64,000 nt of DNA. Source: Pempheris klunzingeri (lineage: Eukaryota > Chordata > Actinopteri > Acropomatiformes > Pempheridae). Below the pieces are notes generated by a model. The model was not told where the DNA came from, made no database searches, and saw nothing but the letters and a program-made list of their open reading frames with translations. Where the stretch lies: positions 5,363,501 through 5,427,500 of the forward strand of contig NC_092020.1 in the NCBI RefSeq assembly GCF_042242105.1. The letters are read 5' to 3'. Of the stretch, positions 24,301 to 36,700 are shown one piece after another (positions within the stretch are counted from its first letter, which is position 1; each line of letters begins with the position of its first letter). A program made the translations under genes and the position numbers.

Positions 24301-24485
24301 TTTTAAAGGACTGGTTCACCTCTTTTCAGGTTAAACTGAAAACAGTACTGACATGCTCGTATACACATTGAAAGAGTTATTATCAGGTGCAACAAGTGCA
24401 GAGACCAATCACTGTTTCAGTAGAGGTATGGGCGTGTAAGTAGTTTTAAGAAGGGCTTGAAAAAATGTGAACCGACCCTTTAAAA
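24301..24485. mobile_element. Short MITE-like element upstream of pdgfrl
   Basis: The ends are inverted copies of each other: TTTTAAAGGACTGGTTCAC at about 24301 and, reversed, TTTTAAAGGGTCGGTTCACA at about 24485. The unit is about 185 bases and noncoding. It lies roughly 280-465 bases upstream of the pdgfrl start codon. The target-site duplication is not clear, so the superfamily is not assigned. Confidence 0.5.
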
Positions 24486-24825
24486 GGGAACAGAAAGCCA
24501 CTGCTGTGCTGCTCTGGGTGGTTTCTTCATTTCAGGTGCTGCACACTGTCCAAAGGCATAATTAGTGACGTCTCAGCAGGTGTTCTGTCCATGACCACTC
24601 ACGGCTAACCAGTGCTATGACATCACTAAAGGGGGTGTGTTGCAGTGCACATGGTCCTGAATGCTGCTGCTGCTGCTGCATCTGGTTCCAGCTCCACATG
24701 AAAACACACGCAGTGATAGAAAAGTGCAGTTTGGCTGATGGCAGCACTGCTGTTGTGGGAAAGATGTGTGAAATATCAAAGAACAGATTCATCTTTTTTA
24801 GACTTTGAATGAGTGGTTCCCTACA

Positions 24826-25905
24826 GTGGTGGAGAGTAACTAAATATATTTACTCAGGTACTGGACTTTAGTACAAAACTTGGTTGGGTATTTCCATTTA
24901 CTGCTAATTTATTCTTTTACTTTACATTTCATTGGAAATATTGTACTTTATACTGGACTACATTTATCTGACAGCTAATAGTGTCATTAGAATCAGTTAT
25001 AAGAGACATTTATCAGCCCAATAAGTTAGTTTACCTTTGATATTGTACATCATATATTTTTAGCAATAATACTTACACTACTCACAAAAAGTTAGGGATA
25101 TTCGGCTTTCGGGTGAAATTTCAGGATGAACCTAAAATGCATTCTAACCTTTCCAGGTGAACTTAATGTGACCTTCTCTAAACTTTTGAATGCACATGTC
25201 CAACTGTTCAGTGTTTCAGTACTTTTTGCACAAGTTGCTGTTCTCTAACAAGAAGCTTAACAGCAACATTCAAAACAGGTTTGATCCATGAATCGACCAA
25301 TACATTTCCTGCTTCAGTTAGAATTGGTATTTAAACAGTCCTCCTCATCATGCTGTTCACATTCTGACATCATGAGACCAAGACGACACCTAACAGTTGA
25401 TCAGCAGCACCTCAACACTGGAGGCTTCAAACAGGAAGTCCTCAGACGGAGGTGTCATCAGGAGGTTGTAACAGTGATACAGAGACTGGAAGAGTCACAG
25501 AAAGGAGAGGAGTGGACGTCCTTTGGCCACATCCCAATTTATTGAGACACTGAACATTTTTTGTTGTGGTATACCTACCACTGTTGGTAGCTTTTCTTTC
25601 AATAAATTGTTTAAAATGAAGAAATGACCATTGCATGCTTCTACTTAAATGCCCTTCTTTCATGATATAATATCACTGTCGCATCAACTTTTTCCATTTT
25701 CCATATATTTCACCTGAAAGTCCCTAACTTTTTGTGAGTAGTGTATGAACCTTTACTTAAGTCAGTTTTTGAATGCAGTGGTAATGGTGGTAGCAGTGAT
25801 GGTATTAATAGTAATGTTAGTAGTAGTAGCAGCACCTGTAGTGCAGTATTTTTACATTGCAGTATTGGTATTTTGACTTGAGTAAAAGATCTCAGTACTC
25901 CCTTT
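24826..25905. repeat. Dispersed teleost repeat split by a later transposon
   Basis: The left part (from GTGGTGGAGAGTAACTAAAT at about 24828) and the right part (TTTACTTAAGTCAGTTTTTG... to about 25905) resemble the two halves of a very common fish repeat that begins GTGGTGGAAAGTAACTAAGTA and ends with AGTAAAGGATCT-like sequence. The halves are interrupted by the 25076-25743 element. Family recognition is from memory; boundaries are approximate. Confidence 0.55.
25076..25743. mobile_element. Non-autonomous Tc1/mariner-like DNA transposon
   Basis: A 668-base element with 23-base perfect terminal inverted repeats (CACTACTCACAAAAAGTTAG + GGA at 25076-25098; reverse complement at 25721-25743), extended imperfectly inward (CTTTCGGGTGAAAT against CTTTCAGGTGAAAT). 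It is flanked by TA on both sides (25074-25075 and 25744-25745), the Tc1/mariner target duplication. An internal frame from 25288 (85 residues, containing MRPRRHLTVDQQ) may be a remnant of a transposase N-terminus; there is no DDE catalytic region. It is an internally deleted, mobilisable-only copy. Confidence 0.85.
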
Positions 25906-26104
25906 CACAGTTCAGGGGTTTAGGAGTGAAAGCTTTCTAAATGACCACATGGTGGCGCCATCTGCTGTAAAAATGAATCAGTTCTTTTAAGGCCAATTTT
26001 CCACCAGATTTCATAGAAATGAGCTCCATATTTTTTCAGACATCATTCTAACTACCAGACGAGAACAAACATACACACAATAAAAAATTAAACACCAAAC
26101 ACTG

Positions 26105-27666
26105 TCTTACTGGAAAATACATTTATTGTTTTTGTCTGTGCAGTTGGTAACAAGTGATATCATGACATCATGGTTACTTCTGTGTGCTTTATCCTGTAAG
26201 CTCTCTGGAAGACTCTACACTGGTAATGTAGAGGTTCGGTAATGTAGAATACCTGCTTTGCTCCGACTGAGTCGACCCTCTGCTCCACGTTCGTTTGAAC
26301 CACTGCGCTGCACACATGAATCACAATCAGACAAGTTTCTACTGTAAACTACAGCTCACTGAGCCTTACAATTCATAGTACTGTACAAGGAAAACAGGTG
26401 GGGGGGGCACTAAAAGCCCAGAGGAAAAATGAAAAGTTTAAAGGGTTGAATTTGCATGTAGTTCAGCACAAAAGGTCTCTTCAAAGCAGTTAGAAAGCAA
26501 CACAGAGTCCAGGCTTTAAAGAAACACTGAACACAAGAGAACCAACCTGGAAAAGTTCATCTACATTATGCGGCGAGACAGAACTCATGTAATGGCAATG
26601 GTGTGAAGAGAGAATAGCTTCATTAAGGTTATATTAACAGCATGTCTGAAACTGTATCAAAATAGCACAAAATAACAGACAAACAGGAAAATACAGCATG
26701 TCACAATCTGATAGTGAATAAAGACACTGCAAATACGTTTTGAGTAGAGTTCTGTATCAAATATCAACCTTCATATTTAGATTGTAACAGTTCATAGATA
26801 AAACACGCCCGAGCAAAAATAGAAAAGTAGATCTGTGCTGAATAAAACCACCACACCAGCAGCAGATATCTCAATAACTACAGCAAAGATGGATGTGATT
26901 CGTTACAAAGAACCTACAGAAGCCTGAAACTTCCCACCAGCACTCTCAGGTCTCTGACCGAGTCACCTCATGACATGTTAAGTGCCTACAAAACCATGTT
27001 TGATATATTGTACTTTGGTCTAAATGTGGCAGCGCCTTTAACATCTTTCTATACAGATATCACAGTTTCACATTTATGCACAAAATACCTCTAAGATATA
27101 TTTCAACTGTAGAATTACCAACACGTCTTTAACCTAATGTTGGTCTTTTCTCATCATTGTACTCTTATGTTGAAGAAGAACGAGTGCTTTTACCACAAGC
27201 TACCATTACTTTTAATACTAGTACATGAATCGAAATGAGTAATGTCCATACATTAAGTGAACAACACAGATTTCCAAGACTTTACAATTACAAACCCACC
27301 TGTACAAACGCTTAATATGCTTAAAAAGTAAAAATGAAAAGAACGTGTGTCGAGCACTAAAAAGTCTATAATGAAGCAGAGAAACTTTGCTGCAGTCTTG
27401 AATTGACTGCGTCAGTGTTAAAGGAAATGAACATCACTCTCCAGTGTGTTACCTGTCCTTTCAGTTCTGCCTTCATGCTGTCCATAAATCCCAAATGACC
27501 TACAGGATGTGGTTCCATCACAGTGATAGAGCGGCTCCCCGTCATGATACAGAATACTGACGCTGCCTCCCAGGCACAGACGGTGAAGCTGTACAAACAG
27601 GGCAGAGCTGCTTTGTGCTTTTATGCATCTGTGGCCTCACAGAGTCAGTGAGCGAGCTGGTAAACT
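26105..27666 (-). other. slc7a2: slc7a2 3' UTR
   Basis: Noncoding tail after the slc7a2 stop at 27667. TTTATT at 26122-26127 (AATAAA on the coding strand) is the likely polyadenylation signal. The region is AT-rich with no conserved frame. The UTR length of about 1.55 kb is an estimate. Confidence 0.55.
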
Positions 27667-30600
27667 TTAACACTGGCTGGTCTTTTCTGGGCAGCTGAAA
27701 CGCTCCTGGTCTTTTCCGACTGCGTCCACGCCAACCTGCTTCTCCTTGCCAGTCTTGTGCTCCTGGGTGCTGCTGCTGCTGCTGTTTAAAGGACCCTGCA
27801 GTTGGCGCTGGCGCTCCAAACTGTGCCACATGCCGTAACCGAAGTAGATCAGGAAGCCTGATAAAAGTGTTGGGAGAGATATGAAATGGCAAAAACAAAA
27901 CATTTCGGACAATGTTTGAATCATTGATGAGAATTTTGACGAGAAGATCAATACGACTCTCATATCTGCCAAGACAGAGCACCAGAGCCAGGCTAGCTGT
28001 TTCCAGACTTGATGCTAAGCTAAGCATCGCTCTACCTTCAGACTTTCCATACGCATGAGAGTGGTATTGATCTCCTCATCATTATCTAGACATAAAGAGA
28101 GTAATCACATTTCCCAAAATATTCACAGTGGTGTCTGTAATTCTTTGGGTTAAAGGCACTCACCCACAGCCATCCACACGGAGAAACGTATCCATGTGTC
28201 TCCACTCAGCTGAACCATGAGGTAAATATTGACAAATATGCTCAGAATAGGCAGGAACGGCAGAAGGGGAACCTGTCATGGCAACAAACACAAAACCTAC
28301 CATCAATTTATCTGTCCTGGATCGGTCTCAGTCCATAATGCATGACTTAGTATGAAAGTAGGTGACTCTTTTTGCTGCTACGCACCATGAAGGAGACCTT
28401 CTTGCTCGTCTGAGGCTGCCTGCAGATCATGAAGATGCAGCCGCTGAACATGAGGAGGCACAGGGACAGAAACGCCAGGATCCACGCTTCCATACCGAGG
28501 ATGGAGCCAATGTGGTACGTGGTGAGATAGCTGATCACACACACTACCAGCACTGTGGTGTGCAAACACATGCTTAATTCTCAAGTCAATTAAGCATAAA
28601 TCATCATCATCATAAAACGGGATTTTAACTTGGCCTGCTTACCCAGCATACAGACGGACATGTTGACCACACTGGAGGAATGCTCGGAGGGTGAGAGGGG
28701 AGGGTGTATGACGGCCTGCAGGGTGGAGCTGCCGCCCTTCAGCATGTTGAGGTGGGACTCTGACTCTGTCAGATCAGACTCACCCTCCTCAGAGGACAGG
28801 TAGTCCCTCTCAGTGGTGCCCGCCCGCCGCTCCATGGCTCCATCAGGCTGGTACCTGGACCACAGAGAGGATTAAGGTTACTAGTTTGTATTTTAGTACG
28901 GTTCAAAATCAAATGTTTAGTGTTTCCATTGCCTGGAAGTAGCACCTGTTTGTGTACTGTACAGTCACACAGCTACAAAATACTTTCACTGTGAAATAGT
29001 TACAGGTGTTTCATTTTACTTGAAAAAAACCTGTAAATCATGTTCAAACCAGAGAAGGAACACTGTGTGTGTTTCCTGTGCCTGTGCTGATGAGTCATTT
29101 TGGTGCAGCCAGCAGAGGTGTACAGCATGTTCAGAGTTCAGCAAGTACAGAAAACACCTTCATTCACTCAATCAGCCACTTCACATTCACACAATTGGAC
29201 CATTCACAGCTCTTACATCACCGGTATGATGCAATAGCATGAGGCGTATGTAGCACCAGGGGGGTAATAATACCTGTGGGTTTTTGGAGAAGCTATAAGG
29301 GGAGCTGTTTCACAATGTCGCACAAATAAGGTTTCTTTCATGCCGTATGTTTTTCTGTTTTAGTTCAGTTTCATTTATAAATGTACCCACCTGAGAATCA
29401 GAACACACACCGCAACCAACGAGTAGGCCAGCAGAGTGCCAATGGACATCATGTCAACCAGCGCTTTGAGGTCGAACAGGAAAGCCATGATGGCTACAGT
29501 AGGCAAGAAAAGTACAATTAACACAAACCTTTGAAAGAACGTTTAGCAGAAAGAGGATCATTACTGGAGCGACCATTTTCACAAAATATGTAAAAACACC
29601 CATTTACACCCACAAATTTAAATTACGAATAGAAAAGCAGTTTTCTTTCGATGCACCATCCAACAAATGCACAGGAACATAAACAGATGCAAATCAAATT
29701 ACATGCAGACATGTTTTGACAGTAGTACGAGCTGAATGTTTCCCTGGGCTGACAGCTGTGATCATGTCCATAAGAAGCGTCGTTTGATGTGAGACACGCT
29801 GTGGCGTTCCCTCTCTTGTATCTCAGCGCCACACTCCAGTATGGAGCGGATCTCAGCAGCATGACTTCAAACACAGAGCGGTGGTATGTCCGCTGCTCCT
29901 CACAACATTACACTACAACAAGGATAACAAAGAAAGCTCCCCTGCCCAGCTCTACCACTTGCTCAGTACACGGCCTGTTCTCTGGCTCACACAGGGGCTG
30001 GTGTGCTCGGTCCCTCCCAGGGTTTACACCAGAGTACACTTCTACATCACTGCAGCGAGGCCAGAAGTGAAACCACCGGAGGTCAGCAATAACAGAGATT
30101 AAAGGAGAGAGAAGATTAAAGGAGGTATTAACTCGCTTTGAATATCTTCAAGTGAGGAAAGACTACAGTACCTGAGCAGAAAAGAAAATGTTTTAAAGTG
30201 GCAGAAATCTGATGATCATGAAAAGTCTAATGTGATTTCCAGATGTGATGATTTCAACATGAATACAACCACTAACCAACACCGCTCTGGTGCAGTGATG
30301 TTCTCCAGTGTGGTGACTTCTTCTTTAAATAATAAAGCTCTCTTAGAGAAAAGTTAAAGAACAACCTCCTGCTCATTCCTCTCTAACAGCAGAAATGTAC
30401 AGAGGACCAACGCTGGCAACTGGCAACCACACAGTGCCGAGGCAACTCCAGGAAGTTACTGCCAGCGGCCAATTCTCTCTTTTTGTGTTTAGAAAAGTGA
30501 CTAAAAGCCAGACGCACTGAAGTAAACATCATTCATAATTCCTCGAATGGTAAAACATGTCCATGAATTTATCAGCCTTGATGATGTGTTAATTGTTTTC

Positions 30601-33600
30601 TCACATGCTTTTGGAACATGCAGCCACCACCACCACCACCATGTGCACAGATCAAACCCCAACACAAGTCCACGATACACCCCCATGATAGGCGAGTCCT
30701 TGTCTCAGGAGCTTACCCGCAGTGGTACCTGCTGCCATGGTGGCAGCCACGGGCGACTGGCGCTTACTCACTTTGGACATAAATTTGAACAGAATACCAT
30801 CTCGTGCCATGGCAAAGAGAATGCGCGGCAGAGGGAACATGGAGCCCAACAGGCTAGGGAGAAGAGGGTTCATGGTTAAGTTGACAGCATTCTGGGAAAG
30901 AAAACATGACACCTGCACAACTGTGAAAGGACAACGTGCAAATATGGAGGGAAAACCTCCTAAAGTGGAGTAATTTAAAGCAGAGAGTGTAAACAGGTGG
31001 GCCAATTTGAGGAAGACAAGAACCAAATGAGTATCTGCATCTTTGACTGTGTTTCACAGTTGATTGGTGGAGAAAGATTAGCAGGAGTGATCTCACTGGA
31101 CTCTCCCCGGCTCTCACCTGCAACTACACCGGAGGTCATAGTGGCAATAAGTGGGGTCTTCGTCTTAGGATTGATTCGGGCTAAGACTTTGAAAAGCACC
31201 CCATCCTCTGCCATAGCATAGATTACACGAGGCATGGGGAAAATGGAGCCCAGCAGACTGCATGAGACAGCAGAGACATGCAAGACCAACACGTTAGTCA
31301 AAAGCCCCAAACACACACACACACACTTACACCAGTCACATCTTTGAAGCTTCAGAGCATTATTTAAGTGTCTTTCTTTCCTGTTGGCACACCAGTACCA
31401 TCATTTTCTTCATTCATTTTCGTAAATTTAAATGAAAAGAACAAAATAGATAGTGGCTGTTTTTAAAGGCAAATTACACATCACGGATGTCTTTAAAAAA
31501 TCGTATCTCTGTGTTTTTCTAGTTGTTTTTCTCCATTTTGAGAGAAGGTTTAGAGCAGGATTTAATTTGGGTTTTCATGGGTCTTTGAGTAACTGCACTC
31601 CCTGGGGTGTAAACATTTCGTTCAAACATATAAAAACACCTAAATGTGCGTTAAAGGGTTTTCACAACTGGTGACATCGTGAAAACAGCTGCAAAAGGGC
31701 GGAGCCCAAAGTAACCTCCTAAGCACTGATTACAGGCACTGACATATCCAAAATGTAATTGGTTCCAGTCAAATTTGATAATATTGCACATGATGCAGAT
31801 CATGACATACGGAGGTGCCTGACATCCAGCAGGGACTGTTGACAGAACACTGATAAAGAAAACCACCAGGGAAGAAAGACAGAATTAAGTCACACCAAAG
31901 TACTGTTTCGAGACAAATTTGCCCACCATATTTATGATACTTAAATTATAGATAGTATACTGAAGTACAAAGACATGCAGGTATCTGAAAACAGAGAGAA
32001 TTAAGTGCCCACTATGTCCCATTAAGCAACATGAATCAATCCAATAACAAGACATGGAGATATGGGGTCAGGGTTTTTGACCAGATCTCACCATTATCAC
32101 CCATTTATGACATGCACATCAATCACAAACTAAAGTCATATTATGAATCCCACTGACTCAAATACAGTAAATCTAACATTTTAATGCTACCATTACTATC
32201 GATATTTTGTCCTCAGATTGTTCTACAAAAGCAGTTCCAGCGGTTACCTGGTGGAGAGGGCACACAGTGAGCCTGCAGCGACCACGTATTTGGCGGGGCC
32301 CCAGCCCACATACTCAAAGGCCATGGGCAGAGGGCTCTTCTCATCCAGCAGGTAATAGGGCATCATCAGTGTGAGAGCAGCTGACACACCGAAGTACGCC
32401 AGGAAACACACGGTCAGTGACACCACGATGCCGATGGGAATGGCTCTCTGAGGGTTCTTCACCTCCTCACCTGCCACACGCAGACACAAATACCTTTACA
32501 TTTAGGCCTGATGACATTAAATCACAACCAATCAATGGCTCACCTGTGGTCGCAATGCAGTCAAAGCCAACAAAGGCATAAAAGCAGGTGGCGGCTCCAG
32601 CTAAGGTCCCGCTGAAGCCGAAGGGCATGAATCCTCCAACTCCGTAATCACTGCTCACATTGGCCGTCACTGACAGGTTCCTGAAACATATCAACTGTCA
32701 CTTCCTACCAACACTTGGACTTGTAGAAATGTAGATGACATGAGGAAGAAAAGTAGAAACAGCACTGCTGCCACGTGTGTCTGATAGGGAACATAAACAG
32801 CAGCAGTAACACTGCCAGCGATGCTGTGTGTGCTGTTTAGGGGGCAGCTTTGCATTAATGAGCTCTACAGACATACAACCAGCTAACACACGAAGAAACA
32901 CTTACCTTGTGACTATGGTGACATTTATAAGGGACTCTTCGGTTATCTTCCAGTTGTGCGTGTCTCCTTTGACGAAGCCGGAGATGATGACAAACAATAG
33001 CACGAGCACGTTGATAGAGGTGAAGACTTTATTGACCCAGGCGGACTCCTTCACCCCAAACGACAGGAGTCCTGGGAAGCACAAAAAGTAACGTAATAGT
33101 TACTATGTGTCTTTGCCCACATCAATATTATTATTCATCATTAATTGTTGATCATTATTAACCCTTTCATGCATGAATTATGATAACCTCAGTCAGTTTT
33201 TAAATTTTTTTTTTAATGTTTTTATTCATCTTTAGGTGTGAAAATCAACCCAAATTTTATAAAGATATTTTTACATGTCCAGTAGTTGAAATATAGCCAG
33301 TGATGCATGATGTACAATTCAGTGGACATGTGATTAATCATAATTTCCTCCCAATATAAAATCAATACTTGCAATCAAATTTTGCAATTGCATGACTCCT
33401 TAGACGTTACGTGATGTCACCATATTTTTCTTTCCTGCAAGGGTTTCTTTTTATAGAAGGTTTGAACAGAAGAAAATGAGCAGCTTAGTGTTTCTGGCTG
33501 TTTGGCGGCTGTCACTCTTTTGTTTTTTCACTTGCAATGGCTATGAGATGATGCAGTAGCATCTACTGTAGTGGCTGATGTGCAACTATGCCATCAAAAC

Positions 33601-35049
33601 TCATGCACATACAAGAAAACAGCTTTTGAATAGCTGTACACTGTAGTGACCTCTATGCATGAAAGGGTTAACATATGTCACTTAACCCAAAAAGAACTCT
33701 CAGGACATGACAGACAGACACCAGCTGCATACTTTTTGACCTGCTGATGTCGGGAATTTAATTGCATTTACAAAAGAATTTGTTAAAAAGGATAAATGTT
33801 CACATAAAATGTTCAGGAAATAATTTGGGATGTTTCAGACCTCAGCAAAACCACTATTTTTCTTTTAATTTGGTTTTGGCAGATGGACATTGCATAAATT
33901 CTACATCTGTGGTCCTTAAAAACAACCAAACACTAGTGGATTGTTTCTGGGTCACACTGACTTAATGCAATCATTGCATTGGCAGACCATTGGATAAAAC
34001 ACATGATAAAGTTTTCAGTTTTCGGGTCATGAAGGTGGAATTTAATCAAAACATGTCCCGTTTGAATCCCTGGGCCGTCGTGAATCTGACCACGGCTAAA
34101 TGAATATGGACTATGGTGTAAAGAAACTACTTGTCCTGAGCAGCTCCCAGACGTGATTGTGTGTGACTGTGGGAAAGAGAAGCAGGGTGCTGCTGAAAAG
34201 TAGCAGAATGACCGGGGGGAGTTTTTCATTTTATTTGTGGGCTCTCAGTGGGCTCACGCTGCCCTGCCCTATTAAGCGCACAATGTCCGTGCCATTTCTT
34301 TATTGGGTCATACCAGCTGTGGGTCATGAAAGTTGTACAATCCTAATTTCCACTAATTTCCACTCTTTCTCTGCAGCCACTGTACCAACATGTCAACATG
34401 AATCATAAGATTCTCTGCCTTTATTTGCTGCCTTACCAGAAAGCAGCAGTATCAGGCAGACTGCGAAGAAGTCCGGGTACTGAGCCAAACCAGGAGAGTT
34501 CATGCTGAAGTAGGTCTTACAGAATACCTCTATGTGTCCCCCTATCATTTCATCAAATGTGCCACTCCAAGCTCTCGCAACTGAGGAGGTACCTGTGAGA
34601 AAGCAATAAAAAAAACACACCATGAAGAATCAGGATCTTCTTTAAATAACGTGTAAATCAAAGACTGTCACTGACTCACCAATCACGTAGGAGAGGATGA
34701 GGTTCCAGCCAGTGATGAAGGCCCACACCTCTCCCACAGTCACATAGCTATAAAGGTAAGCAGAGCCAGTCTTGGGGACGCGCGCGCCAAACTCAGCATA
34801 ACACAGGCCGGCCATGACGGAGGCGAGGGCGGCTATTAGGAAGGAGATGACGATGCTGGGGCCTGAGTCGCCCTTGGCCACCTCGCCGGCCAGGACGTAG
34901 ACGCCAGCACCCAGAGTGCTGCCCACCCCCAGGGCGATGAGGTCGACGGTCCCCAGGCAGCGGCACAGCTTTGAGTCCTCCAGGGTGCTCAGGTCGACCA
35001 CTTTCCTGCGCACCAGGGAGCGGCCGAATGACAGAACCTGCTCCAGCAT
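27667..35049 (-). CDS. slc7a2: Cationic amino acid transporter 2 (CAT-2), sodium-independent arginine/lysine/ornithine carrier
   Basis: Coding exons on the minus strand: 35049-34680, 34592-34437, 33071-32906, 32680-32544, 32470-32248, then one of 31257-31118 (2B type) or 30853-30717 (2A type), then 29493-29391, 28854-28643, 28552-28386, 28272-28164, 27857-27667 (TAA). The 2B form is 657 residues and the 2A form 656; human CAT-2 is about 658. The protein is a multi-pass plasma-membrane APC-superfamily carrier. Signatures include [60 protein letters not shown] and [14 protein letters not shown]. It takes up arginine, lysine and ornithine and so feeds nitric oxide and polyamine synthesis. The C-terminal tail contains a short AGC-repeat-encoded Ser run and differs from mammals. 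The start ATG is preceded by a good acceptor at 35058-35059, so the first exon is noncoding. Confidence 0.96.
29494..30716 (-). other. slc7a2 intron downstream of the alternative exon pair
   Basis: About 1.2 kb with no further SLC7A-like exon. Open frames around 29620-30100 show no conserved peptide. Nothing else was recognised. Confidence 0.6.
30717..30853 (-). CDS. slc7a2: slc7a2 alternative exon, CAT-2A (low-affinity) type
   Basis: Encodes [20 protein letters not shown] and then [19 protein letters not shown], matching mammalian CAT-2A. It has Arg in AMARDG and lacks the one-residue Asn insertion, so it is 3 bases shorter than the 2B exon. Its splice phases are the same as the 2B exon; including both (277 bases) would shift the frame, so use must be exclusive. 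Confidence 0.93.
31118..31257 (-). CDS. slc7a2: slc7a2 alternative exon, CAT-2B (high-affinity) type
   Basis: Mutually exclusive exon encoding [20 protein letters not shown] and then [20 protein letters not shown]. It enters in phase 2 and leaves in phase 1. It carries Glu in AMAEDG and the extra Asn in ARINPK, the two features that in human CAT-2B give high affinity. It lies 264 bases upstream of the 2A exon in transcription order. Confidence 0.93.
33162..33667. mobile_element. piggyBac-like non-autonomous element in an slc7a2 intron
   Basis: The element begins CCCTTTCATGCAT and ends with its exact inverse ATGCATGAAAGGG. It is flanked by TTAA on both sides (33158-33161 and 33668-33671). TTAA target sites with CCC-starting termini are the piggyBac signature. 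It is 506 bases, noncoding, and sits in the intron between the second and third coding exons of slc7a2. Confidence 0.75.
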
Positions 35050-36461
35050 GTCTCCACCTGCTCACAGAGGGGGAGAGAGAAGGAAAGACTGAAAATGCCT
35101 GTGCAGGGTAATCCTGACCTACTTTACTGTGTGTAAAGTAAGAATGCTTTTGTTTCGTTGCCCCCTTCGACATGAGAGACATTTTACTTCTAGCGGTTTA
35201 TGTGGCTAATTTGATTGGATTAATGAAAATGTGTAGGTGTATAGGTACATGTGCACACAGCATGAGGGCCTCTGAGGTGAGACATCATAAAGTTTACATA
35301 TCATTTGAAAATATTAAGTCATAGTGCAACAGATAGGGGCAGATCAGCCAGCGTATTTTATTTGTTTCTCATTACTACTATTTTTCTATGTTGGAATCAA
35401 TATTTGCATTCAAGAGAAGCTGCAGGTGTTGTGAAACCAAAGGTCAGGTTTGACTGAACTCCACCTGCTTTACACTTTCAGGGGCTCTTGCAGCTTGTTC
35501 TCTTGAAAAAATGCTGAAAAGTCAGTTGCATAACATTGGGTGGGATCAGAAGTGTTGAGAGGGATATTAACCCTACAAACTATGACGTGCATTTTAGGAA
35601 TGTTGCCAAGTGCCGTAGCGTGGTAAGGCTCATACAGCAGTGTCCCATTAAAATCTATTGTTTGGGGTTATGGTGCAGATCCAAGTGCTCAAAGAGCTGC
35701 ATTCATAAGGGGTCCATGAATGCACCACTAAAACACAATAAAGACATTCCAGCATCTCTCTTTACTAATTAGACAAAAAAGGACATAAAAAGAAAAACTG
35801 CAAAGTTTTCTTTGTTTTCATTGTCCTTTCATCTAAAACGTCTCTTTTCATTAGTCAGATTGCTGGGGACCCTGCCGAAAGTATTTGCATGAATACAAAA
35901 TGATAAAAGATGAATGAAATATGCTCTCCAAAGAATACGCTCTAGCTTGCTTTTGAAGTTAAGGCGTCTTCTTCTTTTATCTTGACCGTAAATTAACACT
36001 GACGACCGTTCAAATATGCATTGATCTCTGTTTGAGTGTGGCTTTTTGGGCCAAGAGAAATGAGTTTTGGACGTGACAGCTCATTAGCATTACAATGTGG
36101 GCCGTATTACAGCGTCTCCAAGACTACAGTGGGCAAAACGTGAAGATCGTAAGACCAAAATCAGATTTTGACGAGTGAAAATTCAGTTTTGTAAAATTAC
36201 AAAAAAACACTACAGTAATTTAGCCTGTCAGGATGTTGCCTGTATCATCATTTTATACTTCGTGTGTTTCATATCATACAGCAGCATCTACGTCATGCCT
36301 TCATTTGAGCATGTAGAATTTCTCTGCAAAGAGAGAACACAAACAACTCAGAGCTACTGCAAAAGTTTGATAATACCAGTCCAGCATTGGTTATTCTAAG
36401 TGTACGCACAACTGCTGTACAAAGTTATATTTAATGTACTTCATTAAAGACATGCACCCAC

Positions 36462-36700
36462 CTGTTAGAATGACACCGTGTTGATATGAGACGTCTGAGT
36501 TCAGACACAGAAAAGAGAAGGCTGTTGCAACTGTCGGCTTGCCTCTGCAGGGAGCCACAGCAGATCAGCGACACACCAAGTGCAGGTAAAACTTAAATTA
36601 CATCCACTGATCCCATGAGCTGCTGCCGCGAGCCTCTGCCTCAGCACTGTGCTCAGCGCTAGTTCATATGCTGGCATGTACACTGCGCAGAGCAGAGCTT
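36462..36700 (-). promoter_or_regulatory. slc7a2: Likely slc7a2 noncoding first exon and promoter region
   Basis: On the minus strand a good donor (AACAG|GTGGGT, exon end at 36462) follows GC-richer DNA, and the coding exon at 35057 begins with a strong acceptor. A noncoding first exon here is the simplest model. The transcription start is not visible; the flanking 36740-36870 is G/C-rich without a TATA box. Confidence 0.45.
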
